From positions 62,001-126,000 of the forward strand of contig JBPKMA010000001.1 in NCBI GenBank assembly GCA_051293835.1: a stretch of DNA of 64,000 nt. Reading direction: 5' to 3'. Made by a program: the position numbers and the translations under genes. Of the stretch, positions 52,023-59,168 are shown in pieces. Source of the DNA: DATLZU01 sp051293835. GTDB taxonomy: Bacteria; Nitrospirota; Nitrospiria; Nitrospirales; Nitrospiraceae. Numbering within the stretch: the first letter of the stretch is position 1; each line of letters starts with the position of its first letter. Below the pieces are notes generated by a model. The model searched no databases, was not told the origin of the DNA, and worked only from the letters and a program-made list of their open reading frames with translations.

Positions 52023-53130
52023 ATGGGACGACTTCTGTTCGGTGCCCTCGTCGCAGCGGCTTCCTTCCAGACTGTGATCCGCCCTCCCGCCCGCGCATTT
52101 TGGCTACCCTCGCTGGCCGGGATCGAATGGGACTGTGGGCGCATTGTACCATTGCTCCTGCAGCGACTTCCTGGTTGGCAAGAGAAGACCACTGGGTTGA
52201 TCGGGGTATTTCTGGGTCTGGTGGTCTGCGGTCTGCAGACGTAACCGGAGAGCTGAAATTGGTAGCGGCCAGCCCTTCCCCTTTGGTGCTGAGCGAGTTG
52301 TTAACTGGTGCGCGAACTCCACAAGTGCTCATGCGAACTGTCGCCTATGTGTTCAAGGAAGGAACTGAGCTTCAGAGATATTTGGATATTTGTAGATACG
52401 GTCTGCTAGTTCCTTCCCAGTCCCGCTGGGAAGCGGTGCTGTGTCGGCCGAGGTATCCTACGCTGTCGTCTTGCACGGCGGGTCTTGGCAGGCCAGCCGT
52501 CTGACCGAACAGGGCTGTCTGAATCCCTACCCGGCTGCTCGCGGCTATGGGGTGGTTACAGTGGATGATCGACTCGCGCCCCAAGGGCGCTTTCCTGCCG
52601 ACAGCGATGAGGTCACCGATGCGATTCAACTGCCTCAAGACGCGTGCGGCCGAGTTCGGTATCGATCCCGAACGCCTCGCGTTGGCCGGCCTGTCGGCCG
52701 GAGACCAATTGGACCTCTTGACGGCCTATGCCTCCAGAGATCCTGCGATCAAAGGCGTTGTGGCATGGTGTGCGCCGACCGATCGTGCGATTGCCTATCA
52801 GGCCTCCCAGCGAGCCGGCGGTCATCAATACTCGGGGATTCCTCAAAACCTATCTCGCCATGTCTCTTGACGAAGCGCCGGCGTTGTACGAAGCTGCTCT
52901 CCGCTGAATGCGGTTGCAGCGACAACGGTGCCGATACTGTTGATCCACGGTGAGCAGGACGAATTTGTCTCATCGGCACAAAGCGCGCCCTTGGCCGCCA
53001 AGCTGGCGGTCCCCGCGTGTCAATCCGATTGCCCTGGGCGCCCCATGGCGGCGACGCCAATTTCAACGGCCCGTGCGAGCAGATCAGTTCGTAAGAGATC
53101 GAGCGGTTTTTGAACGCCGTTCTGCAGTAA
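52023..53130 (+). pseudogene. Frame-broken alpha/beta-hydrolase (esterase/lipase) gene
   Basis: In changing frames the sequence gives an N-terminal hydrophobic part (TTGLIGVFLGLVVCGLQT), LKLVAASPSPLVLSELLTGA, VVLHGGSWQASRLTEQGCLN (oxyanion HGG), DDRLAPQGRFPADSDEVTDA, AAEFGIDPERLALAGLSAGD (nucleophile elbow G-L-S-A-G), ASRDPAIKGVVAWCAPTDRA and PILLIHGEQDEFVSSAQSAP (acid). APHGGDANFNGP follows (catalytic His), and the end is ERFLNAVLQ at 53130. This is an Aes/BD-FAE-type carboxylesterase. Four or more shifts disable it. Confidence 0.78.
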
Positions 53131-53142
53131 GACGAGTGTGGG

Positions 53143-54134
53143 ATGCAGGGCAGACTTCGGTGCGCATTCCTGGTTTTTCAGACAGTGGTGGCCTGCGTCA
53201 TCGCTTTTTCGGTCGCTGTGGCCTTTCGATCACCTTGCCTCGCTCCGATGCGGTATCGCAATCCGGGCGGAATGTGCCGGTCTCCGTCGATATCGGGTCC
53301 GAGATCGGCCTCCGCCGTGTCCAGTATTTATCGTCAAGGGGGAAGAACCGGTGTCCACGCAGCGGGCTGCTTCCGCTTCTGGTAGCGACCTCCGCCTCAA
53401 CTCCGCCGTTCGACGGACTGCTCTGTGTGCCTGTGGATGCAATCGGCACGGTGCGTCTTCTGGCGGTGGGTGAGATGGTGCGGGGCTGGCTAGAGGGCTG
53501 GGAAGAGTTCGATGAAATCCTGGTGCCGGTCGAGCCGGCTGGAGGGTTGTCAACCATCGAGTTTCCGGTAGAGAAACCGTGGCGGTTTGAGACGATCGGG
53601 AAGATCGTCGAGATTTCCGTGGTTGGACAGTTCGCCGACGGGGTCTTGCGATGCATCGGCGAGGCGTCGGCTGGGAGCGCGTACCGTTCGTCGAACGCGC
53701 GAGTTATTCGGGTATTCCCGGAAGGTTTGGCCCAGGTCGTCGGCAACGGACTGGCCGCAATCACTGTGGCCAATCGAGGCAAAGCCGGGGTTCTGGGGTT
53801 GTGGTCGACAGAGACTCGGCACCTAATCGATCTCCCATTACCCGAGCCGGCCCGGATTTGACAGTTAAATTAATTGGAACAACCGTGGTGCTAAACAGTG
53901 CTGCACAGCACCGATCCGGATGGAGATCCGTGCAGTACGAATGGAAACAGATCCGAGGTCATAATCCGAGGTCATAAGGTGACTCTCTTCAACGTGGACG
54001 AGGTCAAAGCGATGTTTGTGGCGTCGAAGGTTTCCTGCAAGCGGCTGTTGCAGTTCAGGCTGAGAGTCACCAACATGGCAGGACCCCATCCCGTCAAGGG
54101 GGCTGACGGTTTTCCTTCGGTGGCGAACGTGTGA
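53143..54134 (+). pseudogene. Frame-broken exported surface protein with PKD-like domain
   Basis: A signal peptide is readable at 53143 (MQGRLRCAFLVFQTVVACVI). Further on come LLAVGEMVRGWLEGWEEFDE, ARVIRVFPEGLAQVVGNGLA and AITVANRGKAGVLGLWSTET. A PKD/REJ-like Ig domain is spread over three frames: GPDLTVKLIGTTVVLNS, STDPDGDP (written S-T-D-P-D-G-D-P in one frame), VQYEWKQIRG and VTLFNVDEVKAMFVASK, with RLRVTNMAG. The stop is at 54134. The repaired protein would be of about 330 residues. It follows the broken esterase by 12 bp, so the two decayed together. Confidence 0.7.
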
Positions 54135-54314
54135 GTGGAACCGTGACGCCGAAGACGGCCGCTGCTTTTGGGCGGGGTTCAGTCGAGAGAACTGGTGCTC
54201 TCTACGTAGAGAGTGTTCGCCATGGACGGTTGCATCGCGATGCTCATTCATGCTAGATGGAGACCCCGAAATAATAATTCCTGCCGCGCAGCGGCTCATT
54301 GAGGAGGACTGCCG

Positions 54315-54761
54315 ATGGCGACAAAGAAAAAGGCGATGAAGAAAAGGGCAAAGGCTGTCGCGACGAAGTCGCGAGCCAAGGTGAGATCGAAACCAAAGAG
54401 AAAGGTCGCCGCGAAGAAAGCGGCCAAGCGACCATCGGCCAAAGCGGCCGAGACCGGGAAAGCAAAGGCGTCGAAAAAGAAAGCTTCAGCGAAGGCCCCA
54501 AAGGCTGCCCAACCTGCTCCGGTGTCGGCTGAGCCGGAAGCGGCGGCCAAGCCGGAGAAGACCGCCACGGAGCCGAAGCCGCCCGATCTTGATCAGGAGA
54601 TGGGGGAGGACATAGAGATGCCCGAGGATATAGATGAGATAGATGAGGTGGAAGAGGACATGGAGGAGCATCTCTCGCTTGAGGATGAAGATGACGACTT
54701 GGACTATCTCGAGAAATCCGAGGACCTGCTCGACGACAACGATGACTATCGGAATAATTAG
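54315..54761 (+). CDS. Two-part protein: Lys/Ala-rich histone-like half and acidic half
   Basis: The 148-residue protein begins MATKKKAMKKRAKAVATKSR and is built of Lys-Ala-Lys repeats like bacterial histone-H1-like or AlgP-type tails up to about residue 70. After a Pro-rich hinge the charge reverses: MPEDIDEIDEVEEDMEEHLS and DDDLDYLEKSEDLLDDNDDY follow. The basic half should bind DNA or RNA; the acidic half could shield it or bind basic proteins. GAGGAGG precedes the ATG. It is intrinsically disordered by composition. No known family fits the whole. Confidence 0.75.
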   Translation: MATKKKAMKKRAKAVATKSRAKVRSKPKRKVAAKKAAKRPSAKAAETGKAKASKKKASAKAPKAAQPAPVSAEPEAAAKPEKTATEPKPPDLDQEMGEDIEMPEDIDEIDEVEEDMEEHLSLEDEDDDLDYLEKSEDLLDDNDDYRNN

Positions 54762-55310
54762 CTCAAAGGCTTCTTTCCACAGGCGACAACTGCCTCGGCT
54801 ATGTTGAGGCTTTTCAGCGGATGCAAAATTGGGTCGCGGCGAGGAGCCAATCGTCCGCCGGATGGTCGGCAGGGACGGTTCCTCGCCAGCGTTTTTCAAC
54901 ACTGGCCGTTGACGATTTTCCCAGCTCGATGCGACTCCCGGCTTTTCGGCGCCAAAAGATGTTTCGCTCCGATGAGCCATTTTCTGTTTGTGGCTGGCGC
55001 CCTGCGTGAACGAAGCTCCGTCGAAAGCGCGGAACTGCGGAGCGTCTCGAGCATTCTGCCATTCGACCAGCTTGACGATCTGCTCAAGGATCGAATTGCG
55101 CAAAGAAACGCGCTTCGCGCTTTATCCGAATTCAACCCCTGAAGCGGTGGGGAGTCATGGCCTGGCGAGAGTCAGGCGCCCTTGCAAAAGGTGCTTCGGA
55201 TTCCAGATCAGGCGGAGTGGGCACGGCGGTTGAGTCTGGGAATGCACGCGCTTGATACAAGAGGAATACGAGGCGATTCGTAAAGCCTTGAGGTGAGAAA
55301 GGAACACTCC
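54762..55310. other. About 550 bp without a supportable gene
   Basis: The frames present on either strand have no recognisable domain and no good starts. A minus-strand frame of 205 codons (54486-55103) is partly antisense to the acidic region of the previous gene and is rejected. A decayed gene cannot be excluded. Confidence 0.35.
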
Positions 55311-55952
55311 TTACAGTTTGCGGCCAGTCATGAGCTCATAGGCTTCTTCGATCGTGTGCACTTCCTTGATCGTCACGTTCAGTTCCATGCCCAGTTCGGT
55401 CAGATTCCAGTGCGGATCATACAGTTGACCGGCCGGGATGAGCACTGTCCGATATCCCTCGCGAGCGGCGGCACGTATCTTGTCGGGAATTGACCCGACC
55501 GGTCCGATGGAGCCGTCTGGATGGATCGTGCCGGTCAGGGCCACACCGCGTTGAATCGGATCCCCTTTGAACATGGCGATGAATCCGACCGCCATGGCAG
55601 CTCCGGCGCTGGGACCGTCGCTGGTGCTTAGAATGTACGTCACTCCTTGAACTGAGACGGTCCCGGTATGCGGGACGGAAGGGGTTCGTTCGACTGCGTA
55701 GCGGAAGGCAAGCGCCATCGCATCCGCATGGGTTTGCCCCAGGGTGACACCGGCCTTGAGCCATTGCAAGGCAACCGGGTTCGGTTCGGGTTTCTGATCC
55801 CAATGCAGCAGCAGGATCGCGAAGACACCACGATCGTTGGATGGCAAGGAGGCCAGCACCGGCAACTCGACAACCGATTCGGCCGCAGCGTCGGTCGGCG
55901 GCGCGCAGAGAAAAGCGAGGCAGAGGAGAATGCGAGGTGCGAGACCGATCAT
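55311..55952 (-). CDS. Exported stand-alone Lon-type (S16) protease domain
   Basis: The 213-residue protein has a signal peptide (MIGLAPRILLCLAFLCAPPT, cleavage near DAAAES) followed by a Lon proteolytic domain with no ATPase part. The catalytic Ser lies in SDGPSAGAAMAVGF and the catalytic Lys in GSIPDKIRAAAREGY. The two are 43 residues apart, the same distance as in Escherichia coli Lon (S679/K722). The ATG at 55952 follows AGGAA; ATGs at 55979 and 56030 are alternatives. It is divergent from the pentapeptide-like gene, with a 157-bp shared upstream region. Substrate and partner are unknown. Confidence 0.82.
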   Translation of the reverse strand: MIGLAPRILLCLAFLCAPPTDAAAESVVELPVLASLPSNDRGVFAILLLHWDQKPEPNPVALQWLKAGVTLGQTHADAMALAFRYAVERTPSVPHTGTVSVQGVTYILSTSDGPSAGAAMAVGFIAMFKGDPIQRGVALTGTIHPDGSIGPVGSIPDKIRAAAREGYRTVLIPAGQLYDPHWNLTELGMELNVTIKEVHTIEEAYELMTGRKL

Positions 55953-56109
55953 GAACAGGCGGTTCCTGTGGCGCAGCATGAACGGATGGCTCGTCGGCTG
56001 CACAAGTTCGGCAAAGGTATTGACAGGCATTGTATAAGCGGTGTTGGGGCCCTGTAAACGATTCATGCGTCTTGCGCATGATTCTGCGATTGGCGTGGAA
56101 GGTCCCTGC

Positions 56110-57204
56110 GTGAAACGAACCGCGTTCCGGTCTTTATCCGTTCTCGGCGGTTGGTGGCTACCGCTGCTCGTCGTTCTTCTGGACCCGAATCCTCTTTCCG
56201 CAGTCTGCACGGACGAATCGCTTGACGGCAGGGGAAAGCAGGTTTTCGTGAAGCATCTGACCGGCTGCTCGGAATGGGAGCGGGAGGCACGTGCCGTTAC
56301 GGCCAGGGAGTTGCTTGCTGCCATCCAATCGGGGAAGGGCATCGATCTCGCCGGAGTCGTCATCAGCGGTGACCTCAGGCTCGATGAGTTGACTCCTCTC
56401 CCGGTCGAGGGGATTCCCGGTCTGTCGCCGGATGAGCGGAACACCGTCTTGGCACTGAACGTGGAGAAGGTCCGGTTGATCTCCGGACCTCTGGCGATTC
56501 GAGATTCGGTGGTCAAAGGCCGCATCAGCACCGGCATCAAAGAGGGATATATCGTGGTGCGCGGACCGGTCATTTTGACCGGCACGGTCTTTCAGGCAAT
56601 GCTGGATCTGTCACGCGGTGTCTTTCTTGGACCGGTTGATCTCTCGAAGGCCGTGCTCCTTCGGGAAGGGTACTTTGTTCATAGCCGCTTCACCCGCCCG
56701 GCCCAGTTTGCCGGTACCGCCTTCGGCGCCCACTCTCGGTTCTTCCGTGCCGTCTTTGCCGAACCCGTGACCTATCGTCAAGCCGCGTTCAGCGGCCTGG
56801 CCGAGTTTCTGGAGGTGACGTTCCAAAAGGACGCCGACTTTTCACGGGCGACCTTTAAACTGGGTACCGGCTTTTCCGGGAGCGAGTTCCTGAAGAGGGT
56901 TGACTTTTCAGAGGCTGTCTTCGAGCGAGAAGCGTATTTTCTCTTCTCCGTGTTCGGAGGAGACGCCTCCTTTCGCCAGGCTATCTTTCGCTCGGTTGCG
57001 GACTTTTCGGACAGCCAATTCAAAGGAAACGAAGATTTTACGGAAATCCGGTTTGAATCCCAGCCCCGTTTCGAGAGAGCCAAACTGGTTGGAGATCGCT
57101 CCACGCCCTTCCGAACCCAGGGGGCGACCCTGCCGCTTGTTTTTACCGTTGTCTTGTTGCTGGTAGCGGCGGCTTTGGTGATCTACCTTGTCAGGGCCAA
57201 ATAA
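56110..57204 (+). CDS. Exported, C-terminally anchored pentapeptide-repeat-like protein
   Basis: The 364-residue protein has an N-terminal signal (SLSVLGGWWLPLLVVLL) and many A-x-F / x-F-x-x-A repeats (for example FLKRVDFSEAVFEREAYFLF, ASFRQAIFRSVADFSDSQFK), the pattern of right-handed pentapeptide helices. The C-terminal membrane helix is LPLVFTVVLLLVAAALVIYL. It would display a repeat rod on the outer face of the inner membrane. The GTG at 56110, with GGAAGG seven bases upstream, is the likely start; ATGs at 56041 and 56065 are in frame. It is divergent from the S16 gene, so the two may share regulation. Confidence 0.75.
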   Translation: MKRTAFRSLSVLGGWWLPLLVVLLDPNPLSAVCTDESLDGRGKQVFVKHLTGCSEWEREARAVTARELLAAIQSGKGIDLAGVVISGDLRLDELTPLPVEGIPGLSPDERNTVLALNVEKVRLISGPLAIRDSVVKGRISTGIKEGYIVVRGPVILTGTVFQAMLDLSRGVFLGPVDLSKAVLLREGYFVHSRFTRPAQFAGTAFGAHSRFFRAVFAEPVTYRQAAFSGLAEFLEVTFQKDADFSRATFKLGTGFSGSEFLKRVDFSEAVFEREAYFLFSVFGGDASFRQAIFRSVADFSDSQFKGNEDFTEIRFESQPRFERAKLVGDRSTPFRTQGATLPLVFTVVLLLVAAALVIYLVRAK

Positions 57205-57304
57205 CGGCTGGAGAGCTACGTCCCCTATATGTAGATTTTGATCTTGCCCGCACCACTATAAGCTGATATAAGGGGCGCGTTGCAGTTTCTATGCGAGAGG
57301 TATT

Positions 57305-58093
57305 GTGGAACAGATGGAATCGGCCTATCAGGTGCGTCTAGAGAAATTTGAAGGGCCGTTGGACCTACTGTTGCACCTGATTCGAAAGAATGAAATCAAC
57401 ATCTATGACATCCCTATCGCCCTCATTACCCAGCAGTATCTTGACTATCTGAGCACGTTGAAATCCCTGAACCTGACGGTGGCCGGCGAATTTCTGGTGA
57501 TGGCGGCGACCCTGTTGCATATCAAGTCTCGCATGCTGCTGCCTTCGGAGGAAACGCAAGCCGATGAGGAAGACGGTCCGGATCCACGGGAGGAACTGGT
57601 CCGGCGCTTGCTCGAATATAAGCAGTTCAAGGAGGCCGCGAATCAATTCGACGGACGAGAACGCCTATGGCGCGATGTGTTTGTGAGAGAACAGAGGGGG
57701 CCGATGAGAGTCCGCTCGGAAGAAGCGCCGTTGGAGAATATCACCTTGTTCGACTTGGTCGATGCGCTGCAGGAGATCATCGCCAGGACCCCAGGCCGGC
57801 GGCTGCTTGAGATCGTGCCGGAGAACCTGACAGTTCGGGACCGCATGAACGCTATTCTGGATGCGCTGGAAGGCAAAGATGCGGTGACCTTCTCGTCGTT
57901 GTTCGGAGAAGCGTGTCATCGCCTAGTCGTGATCGTGACGTTTCTGGCGCTGCTGGAACTGATCCGAATCGGGGTGGTGCGGGTATTTCAGGCCGAGATG
58001 TTCGGACCGATTCTCCTCTCACGTGCGTTCTTGCTGGTCAACGAGACCGAGCCGGCGGAGATGTTGGAGGAGTCGGAATGGAGAAACCTATGA
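57305..58093 (+). CDS. scpA: Segregation and condensation protein A
   Basis: The 262-residue kleisin has the ScpA N-terminal block YQVRLEKFEGPLDLLLHLIR with KNEINIYDIPIALITQQYLD, then LVMAATLLHIKSRMLLP, and a C-terminal winged helix VTFLALLELIRIGVVRVFQA. ScpA bridges the SMC heads in the bacterial condensin. The start is a GTG at 57305. Its stop overlaps the scpB start (ATGA). smc is not in the window. Confidence 0.95.
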   Translation: MEQMESAYQVRLEKFEGPLDLLLHLIRKNEINIYDIPIALITQQYLDYLSTLKSLNLTVAGEFLVMAATLLHIKSRMLLPSEETQADEEDGPDPREELVRRLLEYKQFKEAANQFDGRERLWRDVFVREQRGPMRVRSEEAPLENITLFDLVDALQEIIARTPGRRLLEIVPENLTVRDRMNAILDALEGKDAVTFSSLFGEACHRLVVIVTFLALLELIRIGVVRVFQAEMFGPILLSRAFLLVNETEPAEMLEESEWRNL

Positions 58094-58932
58094 GCACGAC
58101 ATTGCTTCTCACCACGGATGACGCAACTCGGGACACGGAACCTGACACGCCCGGAAAAAACGGGCATGAGCATTCCGCCACCGAGAGGCGGGCTGAGCAC
58201 TGCGATAGAGCCGGCGGCTCGGCCGACGGCCTTCCGGAATCGCAGGAAAAGCGGGAGCTTGAGGCCATCCTGGAAGCGTTGTTATTTGTGGCGCACGAAC
58301 CTCTTTCGCTTGATCGCCTCTGCGCCCTGGTGGGCGACGTGAAAAACACCGAGGTTGCGCAGGCACTGGGACGGGTACGTGACGCACTGGAACAAAGAGG
58401 GCGCGGCTTGCAGCTTATCGAAGTGGCGGGAGGATATCGTCTGGCCACTAAGGCCGAGTACGCGCCCTGGGTGCGCCGACTCGAAAAGATCAAGACCGCT
58501 CCCAAGCTCTCGCGATCCGCACTGGAAGTGTTGGCCATCATCGCCTACAAACAGCCAATCGTTCGGGCGGAGATCGAAGAGATTCGCGGCGTCGAAACCT
58601 CCGGCGTACTCAGGACACTCCTCGAACGCAAGCTCGTGCGGATCGTCGGACGCAAAGATGTGCCCGGGCGGCCGATCATGTACGGCACTACCAAATTCTT
58701 TCTGGAACACTTCGGCCTTCGCGACCTGTCAGAATTGCCTCCGCTCAAGGAATTCAAGGAATTGGGCGAAGCTGAGCAGACGTTCCTGCCAATGGAAGAG
58801 GAGCTTGCGCAAGGCGATCGTTCTACCGGCCACGCGAACGCTGATCCCGGTAGCGAACCGTTCGGAGCGGATCGAGGGGCATGGGTGACCACCGTCGGCT
58901 GTTCATCGACGCTCAATCTGGAGCCGGCGTAA
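58090..58932 (+). CDS. scpB: Segregation and condensation protein B
   Basis: The 280-residue protein has an N-terminal tail of about 50 polar residues, then two winged helices: LEAILEALLFVAHEPLSLDR, LQLIEVAGGYRLATKAEYAP and SALEVLAIIAYKQPIVRAEI with EEIRGVETSGVLRTLLER and GRPIMYGTTKFFLEHFGL. ScpB dimers bind ScpA in the condensin complex. The ATG overlaps the scpA stop. The C-terminal tail after about residue 240 is acidic and poorly conserved in type. A strong terminator follows. Confidence 0.95.
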   Translation: MSTTLLLTTDDATRDTEPDTPGKNGHEHSATERRAEHCDRAGGSADGLPESQEKRELEAILEALLFVAHEPLSLDRLCALVGDVKNTEVAQALGRVRDALEQRGRGLQLIEVAGGYRLATKAEYAPWVRRLEKIKTAPKLSRSALEVLAIIAYKQPIVRAEIEEIRGVETSGVLRTLLERKLVRIVGRKDVPGRPIMYGTTKFFLEHFGLRDLSELPPLKEFKELGEAEQTFLPMEEELAQGDRSTGHANADPGSEPFGADRGAWVTTVGCSSTLNLEPA

Positions 58933-58970
58933 TAGTTTCTGTCCATCTCCTGTCGGCCGGTGGCTTCTGG

Positions 58971-58994
58971 GGGCGCTCACTTGAGCGCCCTTTC
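58971..58994 (+). terminator. Rho-independent terminator after scpB
   Basis: GGGCGCTCA and TGAGCGCCC form a 9-bp GC-rich stem around a minimal loop, followed by TTTCC. The T-run is short but the stem is perfect and lies 38 bp after the scpB stop. Confidence 0.65.
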
Positions 58995-59065
58995 CTGATC
59001 ACGTGTTTAACTTTCTCAGGGGTGGCGTCCGCAAGCAAAAGAGAAGAGCAGAGGGCGTCCTTGCC

Positions 59066-59095
59066 TTGACTCCCTTCTTTTTGCTTTGTTAGATT
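59066..59095 (+). promoter_or_regulatory. Candidate promoter of the NHL-protein gene
   Basis: TTGACT (59066-59071) and TAGATT (59090-59095) with an 18-bp, T-rich spacer resemble a sigma-70 promoter in an AT-rich patch, about 70 bp before the ATG at 59169. Confidence 0.5.
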
Positions 59096-59168
59096 GTTTG
59101 TTTATCTACTCGAAAAATCCGCACTTTCCCGTTGTGCAGAACAGGCATGAACTGCAGAGGCAGCAACC

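Noticed and set aside
54486..55103. A 205-codon minus-strand frame reaching into the acidic protein gene
   Set aside because: The C-terminal part is the complement of the acidic codons and the rest has no good start or known domain.
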